Part shown: positions 24,512 to 35,440 of the stretch, piece after piece | How positions within the stretch are numbered: the stretch's first letter is position 1 | Layout: each line of letters begins with the position of its first letter | Source: Hermatobates lingyangjiaoensis | Lineage: Eukaryota; Arthropoda; Insecta; Hemiptera; Hermatobatidae | Direction of reading: 5' to 3' | NCBI GenBank assembly: GCA_026182355.1 | Contig: JAPFBL010001928.1 | Location: forward strand, 5,403,001-5,467,000 | Length of the DNA stretch: 64,000 bases | The notes under the pieces: model-generated | The model's database searches: none | The model's input: only the letters and a program-made list of their open reading frames with translations | Told to the model about the DNA's origin: nothing | Made by a program: the position numbers and the translations under genes

Positions 24512-25461
24512 CGAGGTGTGTAAATAAAGTAGTGAGACTGGCAACGTCACTTTCGATCTGGCAACGCTGGAGACGCGTGGCCTTGAGTAGCGTCAGGTGC
24601 ACGTGTGATGCGCCTCCAGTATGAATCTGAACTCGCCACAATCATTTGTTTGTCCGTAGCGTTGGTTTTCGTGAAATGGTTTTTTCTTGAGCGTTTTAAA
24701 AATGAGTGACCTCAAAGTTGAGCAGCGGTGTGCAATCAAATTTTGCTTCAGACTTGGACATAATGCAACCGAAACTTTGAAAAACTTCAGGAGGCCTATG
24801 GAGAACGTGTTTTATCAAGGGCACAGGTTTTTCGGTGGTTTAAGGAATTTTCAGAAGGAAGAGAGTCGATTGAAGATGAACACAAGCGGAAGGCCTTCAG
24901 TGCAAACACGATGAAAATGTCAACAGAGTACGGAACCTTGTGCGTTCAGATCGACGCTTGACAGTCACAATTGATAACCGGGGAACAGTTGATTTGAATC
25001 ACACCTCCTTCATCAACCATTTTGACCAATAAGGATTTGTGCGGCAAACATCAAGTATCAAGTGGTGTTGCATCACGATACGCGCTGTCACACTGCCATC
25101 TCAATAAACGAGTCTTGAATAATGGCCAGATACATAACATTCCTGTTGCTCCTCAGCTCCTTATTCACTAGACTATGAGTCCTATGTAAGACTTTTAATC
25201 CTCTTCCCGAGATTGATAAAATCACCTCAATGGAACTGATTTCGGAATCTACAAAACATACAAACTTCTGTATTACCGACCACTGATTTGTCCATGTCCA
25301 GAATTTGAGTTCCAGCAATGCTATAATGACTTGATAACCGTTTTCAGCGCTATGTAGTCAAGACCACTCCGAATTTTGAAGTGACAATATCACATTGTGG
25401 TGTATCATTTGAATAGAAATATGGAAAAAAATCAGTCTCACTACTTTATTTATACACCTCG
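24512..25461 (+). mobile_element. Mariner-like transposon, internally deleted, copy 1
   Basis: The 29-nt terminal inverted repeats (24512-24540 and 25433-25461) differ at one position and are flanked by TA on both sides, the mariner target duplication. The interior encodes a disrupted mariner transposase. The N-terminal helix-turn-helix (EQRCAIKFCFRLGHN, GERV-like and RWF-type motifs spread over frames) is followed by a large internal deletion, then the region around the second catalytic Asp (intact family: HHDNAPCH; here HHDTRCH-like). At 950 bp versus ~1.3 kb for intact elements, with several frameshifts, it cannot make transposase but keeps both ends for mobilisation in trans. Confidence 0.93.
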
Positions 25462-26288
25462 TAGTAATGTCTGCTAGTTTTTTTAGCAGTTTGCAAAAAT
25501 TAGATTAAAATGAATTTGATAAATGTTAAAATCAACTCGAGATTCCTAAAAAGTGATGTTTTATTTCTGAGACACTGGTCTTGTATATTTCAAACATAAG
25601 GTCTTTCTAACAGCTCTTCTGGGAAATCATATTTTTGCAAAAAAAATTGTAGAATCAGTCACCTCGGAAGCCACCTTTCTGGCAAAGCACCTCCGCTTGT
25701 GTTTGTATTACTAATTCATAAAGCCTTTAATTCGTATCTTATTCTCCGTTCTATTAAATTTTAGATTCAAACCAAAAAGAAACTACTCTGGTCTTTATGA
25801 CAGTCTCTACTATTGGTTTATTATCAAATATAAAGTGTATAGAAATTGAAATTATTTTTTTTTTCATAATTTCATGAAGAAAAAAAATTGAATGATTATT
25901 GAGTTCTTAAAAATTCTTAAATCTAAAAAAATCAACGTCAATTAAAAATATAACATCTAATGCTTGCCATTATATGATAGATTTGTCTAACAAATCGTTC
26001 CAATCAAACTACATTTTGCACCCATCAACGAAAATTAATGTCAGATATATTTCTGAGTGTGTTTACGAACCCTTTGTCTTTGAATTATATTGAAGTATAG
26101 GAAATGTACTCATTTGTTCTTCATTATACAACAAATACCAATTGTAATTGTTTTAAAATACTGCTATTTCTTTGGTGAGTCGATTTAAATTCTCAGTTAA
26201 ATGATTATGATCGCATGTAAACAAAAAATACATAATTATTAATATGAATGTATTGCTACATAAAAAAAAGATCAATTGGTTGCCAAAG
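25462..26288. other. No gene recognised
   Basis: AT-rich DNA without features I can support. Confidence 0.4.
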
Positions 26289-26348
26289 TTCGATATACTG
26301 TTAACTCATTGCAAAGTTGAGTGTACGTTATTCCAGATTTTTTTTTCG
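26289..26348 (+). repeat. Dispersed repeat H, terminal fragment
   Basis: GTTCGATATACTGTTAACTC then GCAAAGTTGAGTGTACG and TTCCAGATTTTTTTT, matching the H terminus. Confidence 0.5.
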
Positions 26349-26900
26349 TAATTATTCATCAAGCATATTAACTGTTAAATATAATGTTTATCTCGTGAAA
26401 AAGGAATATTGGAAAACATATAGCCAAATAAGTTACGAATGATGTTGTACTATTTTAAGCTTGCATCAAAAGGTGAATAGAAAAAGTCATCAATGCTTGA
26501 ACATTCGCTTTGAGTTTTTCCTCGCATTCCAGGTTTTTTTTTTCAATTACACTTTTCCCATATACGTTTCTTTCATCAAAAATTTCATGGTTCATTTTCT
26601 GAGAAAATATCGCTTCAAAAATAATATCTGCACTTGAATGTATGTCGACTTTCACTTTCATTAAAATCGCGTCCTTTAGACGAGCTGTATATTTTTAAAC
26701 AATGTTTTAATTTAATTTTAATTGTGAAGGTATCATTGTGTGTATTTCATATGCTATCATGGGCATCACTTACAATAGTTGCAAAATTAAGGGCCTAGCG
26801 AGTAAGAAATTTTCAATATTGAGGAGCTGGAAATGGAAATAGAAAAAAACCCTGACTCCTAAACACAACATATATTACCATATATATATATTACACATAT

Positions 26901-27507
26901 CAATGATCAAACAACAATATGAAATGGGAATAAAAGAAATAATAATTTTTCAACCGTAACAGGCGGTCTTCGTCAGAGTCAAAAACCCGACTGCTCGAGT
27001 GCCAAAAACCCAATTTTTTTTACATATATTACACATTTATTGCATATGAGTAATTAGTAAGGATCATATGTGTGCATTACAGGAATAGTTTCATTGAGCA
27101 TTATATTTAAGTAACTAGTCTGTATCTTAATACGCTTTAATTCAAGCGTATATATAAATATTTTAAATATAATATTTATATTGAAAATATTATATATAAA
27201 ATACAATTAATAAATAAAAAGATTTTACATAAACATAAACAAAGAGGGTTGACAGCTAGCGGATAGTTTTTTTACTTTTTCTTACTGTACTCCTTTGTTT
27301 CCCCAAACATCCCTTTCTGGACATTAGTCCTTTCCTGCGCTTTCACCCTTTTAAAATACCACTCTTCCCTCCCACTCTTCTCAACTCCTCACCAGATGTT
27401 TTTGTGCATCTAGTGTTCAGTTGGGTTTTTGACTCTGACGAAGACCGCTTGTAACGGTTGAAAGATCTTAGTCTTGTTTTCCCATTTCTTATTGTGGTTT
27501 GATCATT
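26901..27507. mobile_element. PLE family B inverted ends around ~450 bp
   Basis: Left end at 26904-26990 (core 26948-26976, minus strand) and right end at 27418-27507 (core 27435-27463, plus strand) are family B termini in opposite orientation. Unlike the tight palindromes they enclose ~430 nt. The ~160 nt before the right end (CTCCTTTGTTTCCCCAAAC, CTCTTCCCTCCCACTCTTC) resembles in composition and position the longer terminal repeat of family A, so this copy probably keeps more of the family B repeat. Confidence 0.7.
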
Positions 27508-29221
27508 AAAATACAAATTATTTTAAAACGTATTTCTTATACTCAATAAACTAGTGTGCAACAGTGTTCATGTTATTAGATTACAGTAATTAATGTCCAG
27601 TTTAATAAACATGTATTATCCGCACAGAAGGCAATAGGTTAGTACAAAAAAATATTTTGAAAATTGTAAGATTAGGCAGTCGAGGTTAAAACATTAAAAA
27701 TGGTTGATGTGTATAATGATACAATAAAACCATTGTGTTTTTATTGACTCTGAAACAGTTTGTAATGACTATCGATCCGAGTTTTTCTTTGTATAGTTTT
27801 ATTCACTTACTTTACTAGTAACAGGTAGTTGCGTGGTAATTGATGAATTTGAAATGATTTTTGTGTTATTTCTTTACTGGTGCTTACAGTTATATACTGC
27901 ATACTGTTCTCCTACTGAATAGGCTAGCTCATAGCTCATATCTAATTCAACTATATTAACGGGGTGGGAGGTGTTGAGGGGTGTCAAAGTCAGGTGCTAC
28001 CATTACTTTGAATTTGTTTTTGTGCTAATCGGTCTGTCTAGTCAGCCAGGTTTGCCCTGTTGGCCAAACAGTCATGGCTTTGTTAAATACTCCAGTTACC
28101 ATTGGATGACTCTAGGTATGTACCCTTGGATGTGGTCAGTAAGCACTTAGTCGAACAACACATGTCACTGTCACTTCTGGTAATGTGATTCACCTATGAT
28201 TCGCTAGATCACAAATCAACCATACTTCCAACTCCTGAAAAGCGCGAAAACAGTAAAACAAATAAGAATCAGATAAAATGAGTAGTATTACTATGCAATC
28301 AGATATTAAAATGAAAAAAATATCCTAGTAATTTATAGTTGAAATCAAAATCATAATATATATTTAATAAACCATTGTTTTTTCAATTAATTTTTTTTTG
28401 CAAAACTTATACAGAACAAATTTTTTTTACATCACAGTTCAAAGTAATTGTAAAAGTGTTTATATTCTGTTACTTTACGTATTAAAAAAAAAATTCGCTA
28501 AATTAAATAATATTGCGTTCAAAGATATTAAATTATAAAGTGAATAAATATTTTAAAGAAATATGCAATTTCCAAACTGTTTCACTATATCAAGACTAAC
28601 TTTACTTCATTAAATGTATATATAAAAAATATTCGGGTAGTTGGTTCTCTTTAAGTTGATTCTAACATACAAAGCCTTTGTGAATAAGTCAACCTTTTAT
28701 TCATTGGACGAGTCTTAACAAAAAATGTTTCCATTTATTAGTGTTATTGATGCATCAATATCATTATATTTCCTTTGACTTTTACAAGGAATTTTATATT
28801 ATTTATTTTATTTGATAACACAAATATACTTTTTTTTTAAGAATTATTTTAGTCCACTCGAAACAATAATATAAAATTACCACAAAGTGATAAAATTGTA
28901 ACTTTCTTAAGGTGTATTTTTTTTTTAAATTAATTTAATATATTTCTAATTCATGTAATGATGAAAAAAGACCAGAAATGTTATTAAAAACTACATCATT
29001 AGTTGGTCAATGACTTTTGAGGCTGTGACAAATTAATTATCTGAACTATTCTTTCTCATAAAGTCCTTTAAGGAAGTTCACCTAACTGAAGTTTTTTGTG
29101 CATATATATTCGTTAAAAATAAATAAAAAGAAAGTGTCAACTTATATTTTTGTATATTTTTGTAGACAAGTCATCTTCAGGGAAACAGTGTAATATGTAC
29201 ACATGAAAAAGTAAAATTTAT
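27508..29221. other. No gene recognised; GC-richer patch at 27.95-28.25 kb
   Basis: Mostly AT-rich. The GC-richer patch starts GGGGTGGGAGGTGTTGAGGG and shows no ORF or repeat relationship that I can see. Confidence 0.35.
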
Positions 29222-29345
29222 ATTATTTATATGGTAAACCGTCATACCTCATACGATGATCTTGGACGGTTTGACGAGGTTTGACGTTTGGATCTTGGTA
29301 CGAGGTATGATGGTTTGCCATATTAATAATATAAATCATACTAAC
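29222..29345. repeat. Family E terminal repeat, inverted pair
   Basis: Short inverted arms (about 29222-29268 and 29290-29333), each with the CATACCTCGTA...GATCTTGG theme, followed by ATAAATCATACTAACCTCAG. That last segment recurs near 36.37 kb (reverse) and 40.50 kb. Related to the hammerhead-like family E ends, but the core itself is not preserved here. Confidence 0.55.
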
Positions 29346-31696
29346 CTCAGTGGTAATAATAATATGCATGTATGAAAAAGTAAAGCTGTTTATAGACAGT
29401 TTTACATTTGTATTGTATGTATTCACACAAATATGACGGACTTAATAAGCCAGGTTGTGAATATTTAACTCGCAACGTCGTTTTTCTTGCTCTTCTCTCT
29501 GATGAAAAACGGCTGTTTAGAATAGAGATGGTATACATAATGATCAGTTCGTTTAATTTTTAGCTGGACCACGTACTGGTGCTGGTTGAAGTAGATCAAT
29601 AATTGAATTTTATTGAAACAATGAGTATATCTAACTAGAAATTGTTAGGCACCATGCAGTCATGGTGCAGTCGGTGCAAGTTGAAGCTCACTGTGGACTT
29701 CGGAGAAAAATGAAAAAAATACTTCAGGTTCACATCTTAAAAATTAATGCAAAAAGTATTGCTATGAAAAAGAAAATCTTCAAATCTTTTTATTTAATTT
29801 AGTAAGGAAGATAGAAAACCAGTTTAGATAATTAATTCATTTGACCTTACGAAATAACTAAAAAAAAAAATATATAAATTTTTAAATATTGCAATTCTGA
29901 AAAAATATATATACCCAAAGTACAATTACAACGCTCATCCATATAATTACGAATATATATGACCAAATTACTTCCCTAATTTGTTACGAGGAAAAACAAA
30001 CGAAACCAAACAGGAGATTGAAATTAAGAGAATGGATTTCACTTTGATTATTATGAAGATGTCGTTTGAACATGAATTTGTTTAAGTGCTACTCAATATT
30101 CTTCGAAAAATGGAGGCTAATATCATATTCAATCGAGGGAAAAAAAAGTATGAGGAAAGAATAGTAATTGGATACGATGAAAGTGAACTAAGATTGATAA
30201 TCATCATTGAATACTATAAAATAAATAACTCGTCAGGATGACTCACTACTAAACAAGGTAATCACAAAAATATTTACATCACTAATGTTCATAACATTTC
30301 GTATATAAAGAATTGTATTGATATGTATTGATAGTTTTGTGTAAAGTGCTGTGAATAACTTTCAAGTGGTGCTAATATACGATATATTTTAAATAATCTT
30401 TTTACTAATATCAAAATTATTATTTTAATATTAGTAAAGCTTTGAGAATATTTTAAATATTTAAAATGATATTTTAAATGATTTAAAGGTTTCGACTATA
30501 TATACTTACATATACCTATGCATCAACACTCGCACATAATCGTTAATAGATTACCACAATGAGTTCTGGTGACAAAATTTTTGAAATTTATCGAAAGATT
30601 GACAACTGTTTTTCATTAAATTAATTCTAAATAAAACGACGTCGTGTTTATTGAATGATAAAAAGAACTGATGAAGTAAATAAATGTATTTTATTTAAAT
30701 AAAAATAGAGCAGTACATACATAAATCTGATTTATATAATAAAATAATTTTGTTAATTATTTGAAAAGATTGTTTTATATAAAAAACTTATTTGTGATTG
30801 TTAAATGCAAACATTTTTTTGGATTTCACAGAAAAAAAAAAGTTGAAGCGTTATAGTTTGAAAGATGAGAGAGGCAACATTCCGGTTGACGTCTATAGCT
30901 TGAGGTAAAGGCCAAAAGCAGTAATACAGAGTTAACAAGAAAAGTTCTAATTTATTCGGGTCCAGTTTAAGAAGTGTTGAGTAAGACGGTTACCAGTGCA
31001 TATAGCGCCCAGTGATTTAAGGCCTATAGTTAGAGGTCTAGCTCAAACTTGCCCCATTACCTCGTTTCCACCCGATACGTGTCGTAAATACACCCTCTCC
31101 CCAAACTACCCGCTTCTTACTAAAACATTACCGCTTTATACCCAACACAACTTCACCAAAAATAAATGCCCCTTTGATGTAACTGCTCTTAGCTTTATAT
31201 TACTCCATTGAAGAGTTATTAATATATTGATTTCCTATTAAAACGAGGCTTTTGCAGTATTCATGCCCCTCATAAATTTAATACACCTGAGTTGTATTTA
31301 TCACTAAGATATTACCCATCATTTCAAAATTGCTAAAAAACTTTAAAATGATGATTAACAATAGCATTATACACACTTATTTATCACTTCGGTAATAACT
31401 GTTGAAATCTAACGACATTTTCAGTTACTGACTGAACAAATACAATGTTAAACATAAAATTTGGGGTTACTTTTAACGGTGAAACATTAGTAAAAAACAT
31501 TTAATAATAAAATAACTCAACATTTGCTTAAAAATAATATTGAAGGTATTATAGGTACCAGGTTGTTTTAAAGGGATTTATTATTAAATAATACAATGTC
31601 TTCCGTAATTTCATTGCAGGCAGGAGCACACACAGAAACACGTGTCACATAAATGTTCACACACTTATACTCACAGACTACTATCAGCAAGCTGTG

Positions 31697-31697
<1 letters not shown>
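29346..31697. other. No gene recognised; small dispersed repeat inside
   Basis: Segment 30515-30622 (ATCGTTAATAGATTACCACA, GAGTTCTG, AAAGATTGACAACTGTTTTT) recurs diverged at 34746-34860. Segment 30985-31200 is GC-richer with a 71-codon + frame lacking recognisable motifs. Everything else is AT-rich. Confidence 0.4.

Positions 31698-31732
<35 letters not shown>
31698..31732. repeat. (TA)n microsatellite
   Basis: About 17 TA units. It fits the pattern of (TA)n beside PLE-related ends in this window. Confidence 0.95.
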
Positions 31733-31735
<3 letters not shown>

Positions 31736-31793
31736 TACAGCAAATCCTCACGTAAACATGTTTCATTCAAGTAAACAGGAGCCTCTGCGTTAA

Positions 31794-31971
31794 CGACTTT
31801 TAAGCTGGTCTGCTCCAATTTAGGAACAGCTTTGCTGTGGGCTGGTCTTAAAAGCCATATCAATTGCCTTAATTTGCCAAATTAAGATGTCCCTTGGGCA
31901 ATTGATATGGCTTTTAACACTAGCCCACCGCAAAGCTGTTCGTAAATTGAAGTAGACCAGTTTAAAAGTCG
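31794..31971. repeat. 75-bp-arm palindrome
   Basis: Arms 31794-31868 and 31897-31971 are inverted copies with a few mismatches. The 28-nt loop contains a smaller palindrome (CTTAATTTGCCAAATTAAG). Just downstream, CGTATGGTGAGTT is duplicated at 31981 and 32010 (29-nt period). It leads directly into a PLE N-terminal coding fragment, so it is probably the 5' inverted end of that element. Confidence 0.75.
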
Positions 31972-32023
31972 TAAACAAAACGTATGGTGAGTTGACATTG
32001 AAAACAAAACGTATGGTGAGTTT

Positions 32024-32170
32024 ATGTATCTAGTTCCTCGTGGATTTAAAACACTCTTAAGGGATTTGGAAAAGTTATCCAAGAAATTAATTAAAAAAAC
32101 AATAGGCCGTAAATTCAATCTCATATGTATTAACGAAGGACTGTTTCCTAAATATTCGAATTTCAAAATA
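32024..32170 (+). pseudogene. Possible PLE N-terminal fragment
   Basis: About 50 codons with the pattern LRDLEKLSKKLI...KFNLICINEGLFPKY. Many PLE proteins start with a basic, coiled-coil-like helix followed by a C-x(5-8)-LLPKF/Y motif ahead of the reverse transcriptase. I match this from family knowledge only. The frame breaks into a TATATA tract and a family G end, so reverse transcriptase and endonuclease are missing. A chance ORF remains possible. Confidence 0.4.
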
Positions 32171-32171
32171 T

Positions 32172-32315
32172 ACATATATATAGTTCACACAGGAAAGAGA
32201 AAAAACAAATAAAGACACACACAAAAGACTCACAACGATATTTCGACAGTCGTCGTCATCGGGTAGAAGTAGTCCCTTTGAGTAGCTGAAGCTAACTCAT
32301 ATATATATATATATT
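32172..32315 (-). mobile_element. PLE family G terminal unit, copy 1
   Basis: Inverse of the unit at 42417-42512: AGTTCACACAGGAAAGAG, AAAGACACACACAAAAGACTC and the core at 32241-32259 (minus strand: ATGACGA, GAC/GTC hairpin, GAAA, then TATCGTTGTGAGTC). Flanked by TATATA on both sides. Confidence 0.75.
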
Positions 32316-32398
32316 TATATATTTATTTTTAACTTATATATTCATATTCATATATATATTTTTTTATTTTATTATTTTTTTCCTTTTTTTATTATATA

Positions 32399-33326
32399 CG
32401 AGGTGTGTAAATAAAGTAGTGAGACTGGCAACGTCGCTTTCGATCTGGCAACGCTGGAGACGCGTGGCCTTGAGTAGCGTCAGGTGCACGTGTGATGCGC
32501 CTCCAGTATGAATCTGAACTCGCCACAGTCATTTGTTTGTCCGTAGCGTTGGTTTTCGTGAAATGGTTTTTTCTTGAGCGTTTTAAAAATGAGTGACCTC
32601 AAAGTTGAGCAGCGGTGTGCAATCAAATTTTGCTTCAGACTTGGACATAATGCAACCGAAACTTTTGAAAAACTTCAGGAGGCCTATGGAGAACGTGTTT
32701 TATCAAGGGCACAGGTTTTTCGGTGGTTTAAGGAATTTTCAGAAGGAAGAGAGTCGATTGAAGATGAACCACGAAGCGGAAGGCCTTCAAGTGCAAACAC
32801 CGATGAAAATGTCAACAGAGTACGGAACCACAAAGAGTTTGTGCCACAAGGCCAAACGGTTTAATCAGCACTTCTACCGTGAGGTCCTTGAAAGACTTCG
32901 AAAAAGAGTCCTTCGTGTGCGGCCAAACATCAAAGACAAGTGGGTGTTGCATCACGACAACGCGCCCTGTCACACTGCCATCTCAATAAACGAGTTTTTG
33001 GCAGTAAAAACTTTCCTGTTGCTCCTCAGCCTCCTTATTCACCAGACTTGAGTCTTGTGACTTTTTCCTCTTCCCGAGATTGAAAAATCACCTCAAGGGA
33101 ACTCATTTCGGGACACTACAAAACATACAAACTGCTGTAACCGACCAGCTGAAGGCCATTCCAGAATCCGAGTTCCAGCAATGCTACAATGATTGGAAGG
33201 ACCGTCTCCAGCGCTGTGTGGCTTCCGAAGGAACTATTTTGAAGGTGACATATCACATTGTAATTATATTTGAATAGAAAATTTAAAAAAAAATCAGTCT
33301 CACAATACTTTATTTACAGAATATGT
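32399..33326 (+). mobile_element. Mariner-like transposon, internally deleted, copy 2
   Basis: The 5' inverted repeat starts at 32399 after TA and matches copy 1. The 3' repeat (CAGTCTCACAATACTTTATT, from about 33295) is decayed and lacks the last ~8 nt of the consensus. The transposase N-terminus is intact for ~80 codons (EQRCAIKFCFRLGHN, RVLSRAQVFRWFKEF, RSGRPSS: two helix-turn-helix motifs and linker). It then jumps from VNRVRN to HKEFVPQG, a deletion that removes the first catalytic Asp. The HHDNAPCH motif with the second Asp is present in another frame. The C-terminus (FQQCYNDW, RLQRCV) is recognisable. The deletion junction differs from copy 1. Confidence 0.92.
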
Positions 33327-33339
33327 ATATATTTTATTA

Positions 33340-33700
33340 TTTTATTATATTTTTTTATTATTTATTTTTATATATTTTTAAATCTATAAAATTTTTAATT
33401 TTAATTATTATCTTTTGTTTTTCTTTTCTGTCGTCTCCAGTTAGATGCCTAGCGTGCTTTTTTAACGCTATATTGCTGTCTCTCCTTGGTTGACTCTTTA
33501 TTTCATTCATTCGCCTGTTCTCTCGCCACGTGGGGAGATCTCTCTCACTTCGTCCTCTCTACTAGTCTAACTCTCCTGATGAGAACAACAGTTCGAAATA
33601 TTGAATTCTGTAAGTTTTCTTTGTATTCTCTTTTCTGTGTCGTGCTTTGTGTAAATTTAAAGTTGATAATTATCATATATATAATTAATAGATACTGAAA
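33340..33700 (+). mobile_element. PLE terminal repeat, family I, copy 2
   Basis: Aligns with 18.87-19.26 kb: TAGATGCCTAGCG, GGTTGACTCTTTATTTC, GTGGGGAGATCTCTCTCAC. The core at 33576-33598 is complete: CTGATGA, GAAC-AACA-GTTC hairpin, GAAA; then TATTGAATTCTGTAAG. The mariner at 32.4-33.3 kb lies immediately upstream in the matching T-rich leader, so it probably jumped into this PLE end. Confidence 0.75.
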
Positions 33701-33849
33701 AAGACGAGCCAATCCCTGTTGCGTATTACTTTGGACACTTCTTATTGGTTGTGGGTGTTTTTTCGTTAAACATGTATGTATGTATATATATATATTAGTG
33801 CAAATGACATTAAAGTTAGCTGATATTTGATTCTAAATAAGTTTCTACA

Positions 33850-34445
33850 TTTTTCTAAATAACTCTCCTGTTATTTCGTTTACACAATAAAGTACATCTC
33901 CTATAGTCAACATTTTTCAAACGATCAACATTCATCATCAGGTCGCGAATAACTTCATGGTGAATTTTCTGGTTTATTATATATGCAAAGTAAAGACAGT
34001 CAGGGTTGTTTTTTTTTCAAGTTTAAGATAATCTGGTCGTTAATCCTGTGGGGTGAGTGGCTTCTGGACCTGTGTTACTACCTGCAAGGTTTTCTGGATG
34101 CCCTTGATGTGAATTAAAGAGCTTTAAAATTCCACTTTTATTTTCTACTTGAATATTTAAGAGTGGCTTCAGTTTTTGAATTAATATAGCCTCTTAAATT
34201 CTCAGTTCAAGGTGGTTACTTTCTTTTGTTATTATTTCAATATTTGTAACCAGCATCTCTTGGGTCAATTTAACGTTGCGTTTGACTTGCATATGTTTTT
34301 CTGGGTGCTCCGTTTATTAAGTGCATGGTGAGCCTTCTTCATAGGGAAGTGGTAGTCATACTAATGTACGGGTATTTTTGGGTTTCACAGTCCCCATTAG
34401 TACATCTATAATCGTGCACTAGATTTGTTAAAAGAAGTTTCTTTT
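33850..34445 (-). pseudogene. PLE family D: GIY-YIG fragment plus 3' end
   Basis: On the minus strand from 34445 downward: a frame with NGDCE, PYISMTTTSL, one stop, then RRLTMHLINGAPR, the GIY-YIG endonuclease of the PLE type that reads YIGMTTTTLSRRLTMHL. It is followed by a degraded C-terminus (TEATLKYSS region) and, ~200 nt further, a terminal core at 33915-33941 (CTGATGA, AATG/CGTT-like hairpin, GAAA). The YIG glycine is replaced by serine, and the copy is dead. Confidence 0.75.
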
Positions 34446-34459
34446 AATTGCTCGTACAC

Positions 34460-34625
34460 AGAGCAATTAAATTAATTGCAATTAAAAGAGACCCGTTAAA
34501 GAAACTACTGCAAGCATGTACAATGGAAAAACCTTTTACCCACATAGATGGATCAATGTATGTACAAATTGATAGCGTTGCTATGAGCTCACCTCTTGGC
34601 ATGACTTTTATATAACAAGAGTGTT
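34460..34625 (+). pseudogene. PLE reverse-transcriptase fragment, inverted to neighbour
   Basis: On the plus strand the frame reads KPFTHIDGSMYVQIDSVAMS then SPLGMTF and a stop. This is the PLE reverse-transcriptase motif B region (family pattern: QIDGVAMGSPLGPTFAN). It lies head-to-head with the minus-strand endonuclease fragment. The junction at 34435-34500 is palindromic (GCTC...GAGC with AATTAA around it). Same family type as the neighbour by motif style. Confidence 0.7.
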
Positions 34626-34745
34626 GTTTAGAAAAATTGAGAAACTTGTTAAGAAATAGGCATCAGCTAAAATTGGTTTCATTTTCAATAATGTGTGGGT
34701 CAATGAATGACTGCTATGAAAATTTACAAATATATATATACCTTC

Positions 34746-34860
34746 ATACTTATAAATCAACACACAGTTAATCGTTAATCGTTAACAGATTACCAGAATG
34801 AGTTCTGCAGTCAAATATTTGAAAATTGTCTACAGATTAACAACTATTTTCCATTATAAG
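34746..34860 (+). repeat. Small dispersed repeat, copy 2
   Basis: Diverged copy of 30515-30622: AATCGTTAACAGATTACCAG, AATGAGTTCTG, ATTAACAACTATTTTCCATT. Nature unknown. Confidence 0.5.
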
Positions 34861-35212
34861 TTTACATCAGTTTAGAAAATTAAAAAAATACATGAGCTTA
34901 AAATACAAACTACCATGATAGGGATGCAATAAGTTAAATCTCATTAGACTTACTTCAAAATAAACAAATATCTAATAATTACTGTGTAGACTATTTCATG
35001 TGAAACATTTAGGTGAAACCAATGCCGGACATTTTTTACTATTACATTTACCAATTGGTATCAAGCAATACATACTCCTATAATGTAAGATCTATGTCTA
35101 AACCACAATAAGAAATCAGAAAAATATATTTTTTTTAGTTTTTTTTCTGATTGCTAACTGCAGTTTAGACGTTGATGTTTCTTTCATTTTGGTTTTTGTG
35201 AAATGTTGTGGT

Positions 35213-35440
35213 CAGATGATGAAATTACAATATGAAATGAAAAAACAAAAGACTAAGATCTTTCAACGGTAACAAGCGGTCTTTGACAGAGTCAAAAACC
35301 CAACTAGTTTCAGTTGGGTTTTGACTCTGCAGAAGACAGCTTGTTACCGTTGAAATATCATAGTCTTTTTTTTTCTATTTCATATTGTTGTTTGATCATT
35401 GATTGTTATTTTACGTGTTTATGTGAAACCTTGTATAATG
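35213..35440. mobile_element. PLE family B palindrome, decayed
   Basis: Head-to-head family B ends sharing AAAAACCCAACT at the centre. Both cores are mutated (CTGTCAAAGACC on the left at about 35261-35289, CTGCAGAAGACAG on the right at about 35328-35355), although the long outer hairpin is kept. The right outer end has TTTTACGTGTTTATGTGAAA. No (TA)n is left on either side. Confidence 0.75.

Noticed and set aside
24687..24914. 75-codon ORF as an intact small gene
   Set aside because: It is the frameshifted N-terminus of a deleted mariner transposase.
30996..31211. 71-codon + ORF in a GC-richer patch
   Set aside because: No motif, no splice signals; threonine/proline-rich translation without family resemblance.
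32593..33051. 152-codon frame in mariner copy 2
   Set aside because: It mixes a shifted reading of the N-terminus with the true frame around HHDNAPCH; covered by the mariner entry.
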